Shown piece after piece: positions 33,171 through 41,781 of a stretch of 64,000 nucleotides of DNA. Source of the stretch: G963664115 sp965216035 (GTDB taxonomy: Bacteria; Acidobacteriota; Terriglobia; 20CM-2-55-15); the NCBI GenBank assembly GCA_965216035.1, contig CBDCFM010000021.1:1054001-1118000 (forward strand), written 5' to 3'. Position numbers and translations under genes: made by a program. The number at the start of each line of letters is the position of its first letter. The first letter of the stretch is position 1. The notes under the pieces were generated by a model that saw only the letters and a list, made by a program, of their open reading frames with translations, had not been told where the DNA came from and ran no database searches.

Positions 33171-33728
33171 ATGAGCAGTGAAATCGAGTTGAGCCGAGAG
33201 TGTGAAGTCGTCGAGATACCGGGAGGCCGGGCCGTCCAGCTGCCTCAAGGCACGGCAGTTTCCATTACGCAGGCGTTGGGAGGTACCTATACCTTGATGG
33301 TTCCTTCTCTGGGTGGCTTGTTCCGTCTTGCGGGCCGTGATGCCGATGCGATAGGAAAGGAAGTTGTCCAAGAGCCGGCTGCTGCCAATGCTGCGGGTGA
33401 TCCCCAAACTGGGACACAGCTGCGCGATGAAGTCTGGGCGCAGCTTAAGACTTGCTTCGATCCAGAGATTCCAGTCAATATCGTGGACCTCGGATTGATC
33501 TACGAACTCGAGGTAGGGCCGCCCACAGATTCAGGTTCGCGCGTCGACGTGAAGATGACCTTGACCGCTCAGGGTTGCGGCATGGGTGACTCGATTGCGG
33601 CTGATGCACGGCAGAAGATCGAAGGGCTTTCCGGTGTCGAAGCGGCCGACGTTCAGATCGTCTGGGATCCGCCCTGGACTCCCGCACTGATGTCTGAAGA
33701 GGCAAAAACCCGGCTGGGAATCAGCTGA
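33171..33728 (+). CDS. sufT: Fe-S cluster assembly protein SufT (MIP18/DUF59 family)
   Basis: 185 residues. The N-terminal 75 residues carry the SufT-specific region EIPGGRAVQLPQGTAVSITQALGGTYTLMV; the C-terminal MIP18 domain has LKTCFDPEIPVNIVDLGL and the conserved Cys in LTAQGCGMGDSI, then VWDPPWTPALMSEEAKTRLG. SufT acts in maturation of cytoplasmic Fe-S proteins. The ATG at 33171 follows GGAGAG by four bases and is preferred to a GTG four codons earlier. No other suf genes are near. Confidence 0.92.
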   Translation: MSSEIELSRECEVVEIPGGRAVQLPQGTAVSITQALGGTYTLMVPSLGGLFRLAGRDADAIGKEVVQEPAAANAAGDPQTGTQLRDEVWAQLKTCFDPEIPVNIVDLGLIYELEVGPPTDSGSRVDVKMTLTAQGCGMGDSIAADARQKIEGLSGVEAADVQIVWDPPWTPALMSEEAKTRLGIS

Positions 33729-33754
33729 AGACGCCGCAGGTGTTCAACTCACCT

Positions 33755-34210
33755 GGGAGTAATGGTGGAATGCTCGTGGGCGCGAGCGTGACTCAACGTC
33801 CAGACCTGTTTGCCGCAGCCGTCCCTGCCGTTGGAGTAATGGATCTGCTTTGATTCCATAAGTTCACGATCGGTTGGGCGTGGATCACGGATGACGCTGC
33901 ACCCGAAGATCCCAACGATTTTCCGGTGCTCCGGACCTGCTCTCCCTACCACAAAATCCGTAAGGGCACCTCTTAGCCCGCAACGCTGGTCACAACGGGT
34001 GACCACGATTACCGGGTCGTCCCGTCTCATAGCTTCAAGTTCGCAGCGGCCCTGCAGCACGCTCAATCCGGAGGCAACCCGACGATTATCCGGGTCGCAG
34101 TCTCTGCGGGGCATGGTGCGGGGAAGCCGACTTCCAAGCAAATCGACGAAGCCACCGATGTCCTGGCTTTTCTGAAGGAGACAGTGATGGATTCGGAAGC
34201 GACGGGTTGA
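33755..34210 (+). pseudogene. C-terminal remnant of a prolyl oligopeptidase (S9) with two nonsense codons
   Basis: One reading frame from GSNGGMLVGASVTQRPDLFA to AFLKETVMDSEATG aligns with the catalytic C-terminus of prolyl oligopeptidases over about 150 codons. It is broken by an in-frame TGA after VGVMDLL (before FHKFTIGWAW) and an in-frame TAG after IRKGTS (before PATLVTTGDHDYRVV). All three catalytic residues are still legible: Ser in GSNGG, Asp in GDHDYRVVPSHSFKF and His in AGHGAGKPTSKQ. The first 500 or so residues of the protein are missing, since sufT ends 26 bp upstream. It is clearly a relic, probably left by a deletion. Confidence 0.85.
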
Positions 34211-34293
34211 GCGTCGATTTCATCGGACAATTGGAGCCCCAATCAGAGAGTGGGACTCTTTCAGAGCGCAGGTGACGATGATAGTATCGCCAC

Positions 34294-34686
34294 GTGAAAT
34301 GGCTCAAACACGCTTTTGCCATCGAATCACCCGAAGCAATGGAGGTGAGCGAAGCGCAGCGTGCACTGGTCGAAAAAATATGCGTTGAGGTTGTCCGACG
34401 CCGAATGACCGCGCCTGCGTTGTTGCTGCTGGAGATGCACCGGCCCTTTAACTATGTGTCGGCGCAACTGATGCACTTCTTCCAGCCCCTCTTATCTATT
34501 CTGACCGACACGGGCAGCTACGAGCGATTCGCCGAGTTCCTTGAGCGGAGAGGATCCATAGACTATCTCATCCTTCGCATTGAAGCCCTGGACTCGGTGA
34601 CATCCCGGGTGTCGAAGACGAGCAAAGCCTCCGGGCGGCCCGAGCCAGCCGAGCAACGATCTCCGACACACGATGAAAACGATTGA
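34294..34686 (+). CDS. Small soluble protein, first gene of the MutL-DUF6754 operon
   Basis: 130 residues with no signal peptide. A helical core reads EKICVEVVRRRMTAPALLLLEMHRPFNYVSAQLMHF (the TAPALLLLEMHRPF part is the most striking), followed by FLERRGSIDYLILRIEAL and a polar tail. I do not recognise a family. The GTG start is placed six bases after TAGTAT, so leaderless initiation is plausible. Its end overlaps the next gene's start by 14 bp, so it is translationally coupled to the MutL ATPase and is probably part of the same machinery. Confidence 0.8.
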   Translation: MKWLKHAFAIESPEAMEVSEAQRALVEKICVEVVRRRMTAPALLLLEMHRPFNYVSAQLMHFFQPLLSILTDTGSYERFAEFLERRGSIDYLILRIEALDSVTSRVSKTSKASGRPEPAEQRSPTHDEND

Positions 34687-36502
34687 GCCGGACCTGATTT
34701 GCGTGATCCTGGCTACCGACTGCGGTAGCACGACGACCAAGGCGATTCTCATCGAGCTGCGGGAGGAGGGATTTCGACAAACGTATCGGGGCGAAGCGCC
34801 GACGACGGTTGAGGCCCCGTTTGCCGACGTGACAGTAGGTGTGGTCAACGCCATCACCGAGATTCAGGAGTTGGCCCGCCGCCGCCTGATCGATGAGGAT
34901 GGCCGGATTGTGCGTCCCGCGACGAACGAGGACGGCTGCGATCTCTATATCTCGACTTCCAGCGCGGGTGGCGGCCTGCAGATGATGGTGGCGGGGGTTG
35001 TCCGACAGATGACGGGCGAGAGCGCCAAGCGGGCTGCCCTGGGAGCCGGTGCGATTGTCATGGACGTCATTGCTTCAAACGACAAACGCCGCCCTCATGA
35101 ACAGATTCAGAAAATTCGTGAGCTGCGACCCGACATCATGCTGGTTTCGGGAGGGGTTGACGGGGGCACCACAAAGCACGTGGTTGGGATCGCCGAGCTG
35201 ATCGCCCCGGCCAAGCCACGCCCACGTTTCGGTAGTGATTACTCACTTCCAATCGTTTATGCGGGCAACAAGGATGCGGCGCCGCTGATCCGGGAAGTCC
35301 TCGAGGAAGGATTCTCGCTCAGAATCGTTGAGAACCTAAGGCCGGTTCTGGAAAGGGAAAACCTCGCGCCGGCGCGGGATGCCATTCACGATCTCTTTCT
35401 GGAGCATGTGATGGCGCATGCGCCCGGATACGACAAATTGATCGAGTGGACAGATGCGCCGATTATGCCGACTCCCAGCGCCGTCGGCAACATCCTGAGG
35501 ACGATTGCCACGCGACAGGGAATCAATGTCGTGGGTGTTGACATCGGGGGCGCCACGACCGATGTCTTCAGCGTTTTTGACGACACGTTCAACCGTACCG
35601 TCAGCGCCAATCTCGGCATGAGCTATTCGATCGCGAATGTCTGCACGGAGGCGGGTATGCGGAACATCCTCCGCTGGGTCCACTTTGACATGGACGAACG
35701 CGAACTCCGCAATCGCGTCAAAAACAAAATGATTCGCCCAACGACGATTCCTCAGACACGGGAAGCCCTGGTATTTGAGCAGGCCGTTGCCCGCGAAGCG
35801 CTTCGTCTGGCCTACCTCCAGCACAAGGAGTTCGCGACCACGCTCCGTGGTGTGCAGCAGCAGCGTACCGTGGGAGACACGTTTGATCAGGTCACTTCGG
35901 GCCAGACGATCGTCGACAACATGAAGCTCGATCTGCTGGTGGCCTCAGGTGGTGTGTTGTCGCACGCGCCCCGGATGGAGCAGACGGCCATGATCCTCAT
36001 CGATGCTTTCGAGCCCGAAGGATTTACCTCGCTGGCGAAGGACTCTATCTTCATGATGCCGCATCTGGGCGTTTTGGCCCAGGTGCACCCGGAAGCATCG
36101 CTTGAGGTTTTCGAAAGCGATTGTCTGGTCTACCTGGGAACGTGCGTAGCCACCCGCGGCACGGGGAAACTGGGACGGCCTTGCTTCCGCTACTCCATTC
36201 GCGGAAAGGGCATCGACGAGTCTGGCCAGATGGCTGTGGGGGACATCCGCATCCTCCCTCTGGGTCAGGGTGAGATCGCGATGGTGACCATTGAACCGGA
36301 TAAAGGCTTCGACTGCGGTGCGGGTCCCGGACGCGAGAGAGAGTCTGAGGTTCGTGGCGGCCGGGTCGGCATCGTTCTGGATGCGCGGGGTCGACCCCTT
36401 GAAATTCCAGTGGAACGACAGGCGGGTCGTCAACAGGTCTCCGAGTGGGTAAGAGTTATGGAGCTCTACCCTGAAGTGAAGACTTCGGAGGGAGGGCATT
36501 GA
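34673..36502 (+). CDS. MutL-family (glutamate mutase L-type) ASKHA ATPase
   Basis: A 609-residue cytoplasmic protein. The ASKHA fold is shown by the phosphate-1 motif ATDCGSTTTKAILIEL (residues about 14-29) and the second phosphate loop VVGVDIGGATTDVFSVFDD near 290, with MLVSGGVDGGTTKH and LVASGGVLSHAPRM between and after. It matches the MutL/GlmL family, named for a protein thought to protect or reactivate adenosylcobalamin glutamate mutase. No glutamate mutase GlmE/GlmS gene is present here; instead the neighbours are membrane proteins. It overlaps the genes on both sides (14 bp and 4 bp). Its job is therefore more likely ATP-driven remodelling of, or coupling to, the membrane complex encoded downstream. 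Confidence 0.9.
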   Translation: MKTIEPDLICVILATDCGSTTTKAILIELREEGFRQTYRGEAPTTVEAPFADVTVGVVNAITEIQELARRRLIDEDGRIVRPATNEDGCDLYISTSSAGGGLQMMVAGVVRQMTGESAKRAALGAGAIVMDVIASNDKRRPHEQIQKIRELRPDIMLVSGGVDGGTTKHVVGIAELIAPAKPRPRFGSDYSLPIVYAGNKDAAPLIREVLEEGFSLRIVENLRPVLERENLAPARDAIHDLFLEHVMAHAPGYDKLIEWTDAPIMPTPSAVGNILRTIATRQGINVVGVDIGGATTDVFSVFDDTFNRTVSANLGMSYSIANVCTEAGMRNILRWVHFDMDERELRNRVKNKMIRPTTIPQTREALVFEQAVAREALRLAYLQHKEFATTLRGVQQQRTVGDTFDQVTSGQTIVDNMKLDLLVASGGVLSHAPRMEQTAMILIDAFEPEGFTSLAKDSIFMMPHLGVLAQVHPEASLEVFESDCLVYLGTCVATRGTGKLGRPCFRYSIRGKGIDESGQMAVGDIRILPLGQGEIAMVTIEPDKGFDCGAGPGRERESEVRGGRVGIVLDARGRPLEIPVERQAGRQQVSEWVRVMELYPEVKTSEGGH

Positions 36503-37629
36503 AGGCCAAGGCGTACACACCGGGCCTCAAGGTATCTCCTCAGATTCGGCACCGGGTTCGCCGCCAGCTTCCGATACCGGGTCATGTGCGAGTCGCACTC
36601 GATGACCCGGTGTCGGCCGAACAGGCGGTTGCCGAAGCCTTCATGCCGGGCAATATTACCCCGCTCAACATCGCGAATCTCCTCGCCCTGCCCCCTGCCG
36701 ATGTGCCCGACTGCATGTTGGTAAACGAAGGCGATCCCATTGAAATCGGGGATGTCCTGGCACGCACGAAGGGTATTTTTGGAATGTTCAAGTCCGAGTA
36801 TGTATCCCAGGTGTCGGGCACGATCGAGTCGATTTCATCGGTGACGGGGCAGCTGATTATTCGTGGCGTACCCACGCCGTTGCAGGTTCAAGCGTATTTA
36901 GCGGGGCGGGTGGTAGAACTCATTGCTCGAGAAGGCTGCGTCATCGAAGCCGACGTCACGTTCATTCAGGGGATCTTCGGCATCGGAGGAGAAGCTTTCG
37001 GCCCCGTGCGAATGGCCTCGAAAACTCCGGACCAGGAGTTGACCGCTGATTTAATCACTTCCGACATGAAAGGCGCCGTTGTGGTCGGTGGAGCGCGAAT
37101 CACGGCTGAAGCTCTCCGCAAGGCGCGGGAGACGGGAGTGGCAGCGGTTGTGACGGGAGGAATCGATGACGAAGACCTCGAAAGGTTTCTCGGCTACAGC
37201 ATCGGTGTCGCGATCACGGGTTCTGAACAGGTGGGTTTAACGCTGATCATCACCGAAGGCTTTGGTCGTATCGGAATGGCGGAAAGGACTTTCCGTCTTC
37301 TTGCATCGCGGCAGGGGGATCTGGCCGCAGTCAATGGAGCCACGCAGATACGCGCCGGTGTGATGCGGCCTGAGATTATCATCCCGATAACCGGATCGGC
37401 CGGAAGATTGGGGTCGGGCTCTGATACGGCTCATGGTTACCTGGATGTGGGCGCCCCCGTGCGAATCATTCGTGATCCGTACTTCGGATTACTCGGCGCG
37501 GTCCGCCAGCTGCCGTCCGAGCCACAGGTGCTGGGGTCGGGCTCCCGGGCCAGGGTGCTCGAGGTGGATCTGGAATCGGGTGAACGTGTTATTATCCCGC
37601 GCGCGAACATTGAACTGATTGAGGGGTAG
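36499..37629 (+). CDS. MutL-associated protein with biotinyl/lipoyl-like middle region
   Basis: 376 residues, soluble. The start (PQIRHRVRRQLPIPGHVRV) is basic. Residues about 70-140 (LVNEGDPIEIGDVLARTKG, then VSQVSGTIESISSVTGQL and AYLAGRVVEL) read like the barrel-sandwich hybrid of biotinyl, lipoyl or RnfC-type domains, though no modified-lysine MKM or DKA motif is seen. A mixed alpha/beta domain follows (GAVVVGGARITAEALRKARE, AAVVTGGIDDEDL), and the last 40 residues have a KOW-like ending. The TTG start overlaps the mutL stop. I know of no assigned function; it looks like an adaptor between the ATPase and the membrane partners. Confidence 0.82.
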   Translation: MKAKAYTPGLKVSPQIRHRVRRQLPIPGHVRVALDDPVSAEQAVAEAFMPGNITPLNIANLLALPPADVPDCMLVNEGDPIEIGDVLARTKGIFGMFKSEYVSQVSGTIESISSVTGQLIIRGVPTPLQVQAYLAGRVVELIAREGCVIEADVTFIQGIFGIGGEAFGPVRMASKTPDQELTADLITSDMKGAVVVGGARITAEALRKARETGVAAVVTGGIDDEDLERFLGYSIGVAITGSEQVGLTLIITEGFGRIGMAERTFRLLASRQGDLAAVNGATQIRAGVMRPEIIIPITGSAGRLGSGSDTAHGYLDVGAPVRIIRDPYFGLLGAVRQLPSEPQVLGSGSRARVLEVDLESGERVIIPRANIELIEG

Positions 37630-37634
37630 CAACG

Positions 37635-38813
37635 GTGAGGATCCGGGTTGCATGGGTGGGGGTTTGTGCCGTTTTATGGTTTCCCGTCCTGGGGTGGGGT
37701 CAAGTGTTTCCGCCCCAGCCGCCAGCGAATCTACAAGTCTTCGACCATCCGTGGGACAACGGCACTCAAATTGATCTGACGTGGATGCCGTCGGCCGACG
37801 ATGCAGCCCTGCTGGGGTATGTCGTTCGTCAAAGAACTTCTGACGATCCGGAGTTTGGGCGCGTTGACATTGTTCCTCCGGCGACGACCGCCTTTACCGT
37901 CACCAACCTCAGTCGGGAACAGTCCTATATTTTCCAGATCGTTGCCCTGGCCCAGGACAACCAGGAATCGGTCCCGTTGACGAGTCCGGTCCCGATCACT
38001 CCAGCCATGGAGTGGTTTGATGGATCCCGCTTCTGGTTTCTAGTGACGCTCGTGATGTTTTCGGGAGCCGTCATCGTTTACATTCTGATCGCCCGCAGGG
38101 GTGTTCCTATGAAGGTGCGTAGGATCGCGGGCCTTGAGGCCATTCACGAGGCGGTCGGACGCGCGACGGAAATGGGCCGGTCGTGTTTGTTCATTCCGGG
38201 TATCCAGGACATGAATGACATCCAGACGATCGCAGGTATCAACTTATTAGGGCACGTGTCAAAGACCGCGGCCGAGTACGACGCTAAAATCGAGGTGCCG
38301 ACGACGCGTGCACTGGTCATGACTGCGGCGCGAGAGACTGTGCAAACCGCTTTTCTTTCAGCAGGACGTCCCGAAGCCTACAATCCTGATCTGATTTATT
38401 ACGTGACTGACGAGCAGTTCGGCTATGTGGCCTACGTTCAGGGCATGATGGTCCGGGAGAAACCGGCGGCCTGCTTTTACCTGGGTTCATTTTTCGCCGA
38501 ATCATTGATTCTGGCGGAAATGGGCAATTCCATCGGTGCGATCCAGGTGGCGGGTACAGCCCAACCTGCGCAGCTTCCCTTTTTCGTAGCGGCCTGCGAT
38601 TACACCCTCATTGGCGAAGAGTTTTTTGCGGCGTCCGCCTACCTCTCGGGTGAACCCGAGCAGCTTGGGACGCTTAAGGGCCAGGACGTGGGCAAGATCA
38701 TCGTCGCGGCCGGAATCATCGCTGGAGTCGCCGGGTCGACGATCGCCGTTCTGACCGGTTCGCCTTTTGTCCAATCCTTGGTGGATTTTTTCACTCAGAC
38801 GATGTTGATATAG
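37635..38813 (+). CDS. Fn3-TM-DUF6754 membrane protein
   Basis: 392 residues: signal peptide (VGVCAVLWFPVLGWGQ), an extracytoplasmic fibronectin type III domain (about residues 28-125, PPANLQVFDHPWDNGTQIDL to YIFQIVALAQD), a transmembrane helix (FWFLVTLVMFSGAVIVYILI, about 133-152), then a cytoplasmic DUF6754 domain. That domain has AGLEAIHEAVGRATEMGRS, FIPGIQDMNDIQTIAGINLL, and FVAACDYTLIGEEFFAASAY. A final hydrophobic segment (IIVAAGIIAGVAGSTIAVL) ends it. The GTG start follows the previous stop by five bases. Topology suggests it links a periplasmic ligand or glycan-binding domain to the cytoplasmic ATPase. Confidence 0.88.
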   Translation: MRIRVAWVGVCAVLWFPVLGWGQVFPPQPPANLQVFDHPWDNGTQIDLTWMPSADDAALLGYVVRQRTSDDPEFGRVDIVPPATTAFTVTNLSREQSYIFQIVALAQDNQESVPLTSPVPITPAMEWFDGSRFWFLVTLVMFSGAVIVYILIARRGVPMKVRRIAGLEAIHEAVGRATEMGRSCLFIPGIQDMNDIQTIAGINLLGHVSKTAAEYDAKIEVPTTRALVMTAARETVQTAFLSAGRPEAYNPDLIYYVTDEQFGYVAYVQGMMVREKPAACFYLGSFFAESLILAEMGNSIGAIQVAGTAQPAQLPFFVAACDYTLIGEEFFAASAYLSGEPEQLGTLKGQDVGKIIVAAGIIAGVAGSTIAVLTGSPFVQSLVDFFTQTMLI

Positions 38814-39512
38814 ATGAAACGAGCCGTTCCATTGCTGATTACAACGATTGGTGGACTTGTCCTCATAGTGGCCTACTTCATTCCGTTTATGCAGGGCCTG
38901 GGAGAACGGGTCGCGATCTGGTTCGACCTGCTGGCAGCCATCGCTTTCGTTTTGGGCGGCGGCAATCTCTTGAAGCTTCACCTCAAGAAAGTGTCGGACC
39001 GTGGGGCCGGCTGGGGCTACTCGGGAATCGTTCTTGCTGCGTTTCTGGCAACATTGATCGTCGGTCTGGGTAAGATCGGCGTGCCCCCGTCAGTCCAGTT
39101 TCCTGACTTTGCGTGGTCGGGCCAGTATCGAATCATTGGCAGTCCGTTCTGGTATCTGTATCAGTACGCGTTTCAACCCCTGACGGCGACGATCTTTGCG
39201 CTGTTGGCGTTCTATATCGCCTCAGCCGCATTCCGCGCGTTTCGCGCGAAGAACCTTGAAGCCAATCTCCTGTTGGGGACGGCTTTCATCATTCTCCTCG
39301 GCCGCACGTTCGCCGGCGTCGCGTTGACCAATTGGATCGACCCTAACGGGCCCTTTAGTGGCCTCAGAATTGAAAACCTCACGGTCTACATCATGAGTGT
39401 CTTCAATACTGCGGGGAATCGCGCCATCATGATTGGCATTGCGCTTGGGATCGTTTCAACGTCATTGAAGGTCCTGTTGGGTATGGATCGATCGTATCTG
39501 GGTAAGGATTAG
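38814..39512 (+). CDS. Six-helix membrane protein of the MutL-DUF6754 operon
   Basis: 232 residues with about six transmembrane helices: LLITTIGGLVLIVAYFIPF, VAIWFDLLAAIAFVLGG, GIVLAAFLATLIVGLGKI, ATIFALLAFYIASAAF, LLLGTAFIILLGRTFAGV and IMIGIALGIVSTSLKVLL. A conserved-looking periplasmic loop reads WSGQYRIIGSPFWYLYQYAFQ. No known transporter family is recognised and no charged catalytic motif stands out. The ATG abuts the stop codon of the DUF6754 gene directly. Confidence 0.85.
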   Translation: MKRAVPLLITTIGGLVLIVAYFIPFMQGLGERVAIWFDLLAAIAFVLGGGNLLKLHLKKVSDRGAGWGYSGIVLAAFLATLIVGLGKIGVPPSVQFPDFAWSGQYRIIGSPFWYLYQYAFQPLTATIFALLAFYIASAAFRAFRAKNLEANLLLGTAFIILLGRTFAGVALTNWIDPNGPFSGLRIENLTVYIMSVFNTAGNRAIMIGIALGIVSTSLKVLLGMDRSYLGKD

Positions 39513-39515
39513 ACG

Positions 39516-40481
39516 ATGGTTGACTTTATAGTCGAGCAATGGTGGCTCGTTGTCGTCGTCTGCGGATCGATGACACCCCTGGCGATGCAGTTCGCCAGAG
39601 CAGGCTTACTGTCAACGCTCGGATCACTCGATCGCCGTTGGATTTTCCTGCTGATGCTCTGGTGTGTGCTGGTCCCGATTTATTACATTGGCAGCACCGG
39701 TCAAACGTTTCCTGAAGTGCCCAGCGCTCTGTCGCAGGCGACATTTGACGAAATCGAGCGGCTCGCTGAGGGCGATCGTGTATTGCTGGCCTTTGACTAT
39801 GATCCCACCAGCGAAGGTGAACTTGGCCCCATGGCAACTGCTTTCGTCAAGCATGTGGCGGCGAAGAGACTTCGGATGTATTTCATGGCACTCTGGCCGG
39901 TCGGACCGCAGATGGTCGACGACACAATCGAAAGGATCATTCGGTCCGATTATCCGGACCTCGTTTATGGACAGGACTATCTCAATCTTGGGTATAAATC
40001 AGGGAACGAAGCCGTCATCCGAGTAATCGTGACCAATCTTCGTGAACTGTACACCACAGACAGCCGCGGAACGGCGGTAGAGGATATTCCGATGATGGAG
40101 GGAATTGAAAATATCCAGCAAATGGACCTCCTGATCAGCATATCCGCGGGATATCCGGGCACCAAGGAATGGGTGCAGTACGCTCAGACTTCCTATCCCG
40201 ATCAGATTCGCATTGTTGCCGGAGCGACCGGCGTCCAGGCCCCGCTGCTCTATCCCTACATCCCGAGCCAGTTACCCGGACTGCTGGCGGCGATCAAGGG
40301 CGCGGCTGAATATGAAAAGCTCGTGGTGGATTCCTATGTCGGGGAAGACCCGGATCCGAAATATCTGGAAGGCCTTCGCCGTATGGGGCCACAACTGGTC
40401 GCGCATTTGTTGATCATTTTCCTGATCGTCGTGGCCAACGTTCTGTATTTTGTGGATCGGCGGGGGGGTGTGCGCAGATGA
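39516..40481 (+). CDS. Membrane protein with large extracytoplasmic domain, MutL-DUF6754 operon
   Basis: 321 residues: two N-terminal helices (WWLVVVVCGSMTPLAMQF and WIFLLMLWCVLVPIYYIG), a soluble alpha/beta domain of about 230 residues and a C-terminal helix (HLLIIFLIVVANVLYFV). The soluble part begins VPSALSQATFDEIERLAEGDRVLLAFDYDPTSE (the LLAFDYDPTSEGEL segment is notable) and includes LISISAGYPGTKEWV and IVAGATGVQAPLLYPY. The latter reads like a Rossmann-type sensor or ligand-binding fold. I do not recognise a named family. It follows the previous gene by three bases and overlaps the next by four. Confidence 0.83.
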   Translation: MVDFIVEQWWLVVVVCGSMTPLAMQFARAGLLSTLGSLDRRWIFLLMLWCVLVPIYYIGSTGQTFPEVPSALSQATFDEIERLAEGDRVLLAFDYDPTSEGELGPMATAFVKHVAAKRLRMYFMALWPVGPQMVDDTIERIIRSDYPDLVYGQDYLNLGYKSGNEAVIRVIVTNLRELYTTDSRGTAVEDIPMMEGIENIQQMDLLISISAGYPGTKEWVQYAQTSYPDQIRIVAGATGVQAPLLYPYIPSQLPGLLAAIKGAAEYEKLVVDSYVGEDPDPKYLEGLRRMGPQLVAHLLIIFLIVVANVLYFVDRRGGVRR

Positions 40482-41401
40482 GACGCGAAACCACGATCTG
40501 GGCCGCGGTTTTCCTGGTCGGCGCTGTCGCGTTGTTTGGCCGGTCCGTGCTCACCGAGACCGGAATGGGGCGTGAGTACGTGCAGGAGGTTCCCATGGCT
40601 GGCGGCCAATGGAACCAGTACGATTCAGCGACCTACCGAGAGTATGCGCAGGCCGTCGCGGCTGATCCGACGCAGATCGAGTACCGGTTCAGCCTTCCGC
40701 GCAGCTTCGGGCTGTGGATCGCAGCTTTCTTCACCCTTGCCGTGATGTCTTTCATGTACCGGGATAATCCCTTCTATAAGGTCGCCGAGTCTGTCCTGGT
40801 CGGTGTTTCCGCTGCCTATTGGATGGTCGTGGGATTTTGGGATGTGCTGGTTCCCAACCTGTTGGGAAAGATATCGCCGGGAACGGTTCAGGCGTGGGCC
40901 ATACCGGGCCTGAGCGGCCCCGAAGCAGGCCAGGATCTGTCCTACCTGGTTCCCTTGGTACTGGGAGTCATGTTGCTGTGGCGTCTTTCACCGAAGGGCG
41001 CGTGGATATCACGCTGGCCGCTTGCCTTTGTTGTCGGAACGACGGCCGGATTGCGACTGGTTGCGTTTCTCCACGGTGATTTTCTCGCGCAGATTCGCAA
41101 CACGATTCTGCCCATCGCTGTCATGGACCAGGGTGGGTTTGATTTCTGGGGCTCACTGGAAAACCTGATTCTTGTCGTCAGCGTCCTATGTTGCCTCGCT
41201 TACTTCTTTTTCTCGTTCGAACACAAGGGGGCGCTGGGAGGAGCGGCCAAGGTTGGAATCTGGGTTTTGATGATTACCTTCGGGGCCAGCTTCGGATACA
41301 CAGTAATGGGTCGAATCGCTCTGGTAGCCATTCGTTTCGAATTTCTACTCGACGACTGGTTGTGGCTCGTCGATCCGGTCGGCCGACGTGTTGTCGGGTG
41401 A
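40478..41401 (+). CDS. Polytopic membrane protein, last gene of the MutL-DUF6754 operon
   Basis: 307 residues with about seven hydrophobic helices, including TIWAAVFLVGAVALFGR, LWIAAFFTLAVMSFMY, VLVGVSAAYWMVVGFWDVLV, YLVPLVLGVMLLW, FVVGTTAGLRLVAFLHG, LILVVSVLCCLAYFFFSF and VLMITFGASFGYTVMGRIAL. A polar loop after helix 1 (about residues 25-80, EVPMAGGQWNQYDSATYREY) is probably periplasmic. Its ATG overlaps the previous stop. It closes a unit of seven genes with no gap above five bases after the first gene. Confidence 0.83.
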   Translation: MRRETTIWAAVFLVGAVALFGRSVLTETGMGREYVQEVPMAGGQWNQYDSATYREYAQAVAADPTQIEYRFSLPRSFGLWIAAFFTLAVMSFMYRDNPFYKVAESVLVGVSAAYWMVVGFWDVLVPNLLGKISPGTVQAWAIPGLSGPEAGQDLSYLVPLVLGVMLLWRLSPKGAWISRWPLAFVVGTTAGLRLVAFLHGDFLAQIRNTILPIAVMDQGGFDFWGSLENLILVVSVLCCLAYFFFSFEHKGALGGAAKVGIWVLMITFGASFGYTVMGRIALVAIRFEFLLDDWLWLVDPVGRRVVG

Positions 41402-41781
41402 TCCCGGTGCCTCATTCCCCAGATTCCGACCTACGTTCGTTGCCGGCATATTAAGCCGTACCTCATGGGTCATATTACTTATCGGGCATCGGACGCCGAT
41501 TTCAATCGGACGGGCCCTACTCTGAGACGGACGCGGAAACGGATTCGAGGCACTGGCCGAAACCTATGAATCGGTGGCGTCTCCCGCACCCATGTCGCAG
41601 GACTTACATCCATGCCGGCCCGATTCGAATGACGACGCACTTGAATCAATTGACAACACCCCTTGCTTTGCTAAACTGGCGCTGACGTTTTACTTACATG
41701 GATTAGGGGACGTACCGTTGTGCGTCACTATTGAGCAGCACGCATTGGCGTGGAGCTAGGAATCTTTTGAGGGAGCGTGCC
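41402..41781. other. Intergenic region; nothing recognised
   Basis: 380 bp between the operon end and the next rightward gene. No terminator hairpin with a T-tract, no RNA gene and no credible coding frame. Confidence 0.35.

Noticed and set aside
34673..36502. Calling the gene a glutamate mutase subunit or the DNA-repair protein MutL
   Set aside because: The ASKHA motifs belong to the GlmL-type family, which is neither a mutase subunit nor the GHKL mismatch-repair MutL; no mutase genes are present.
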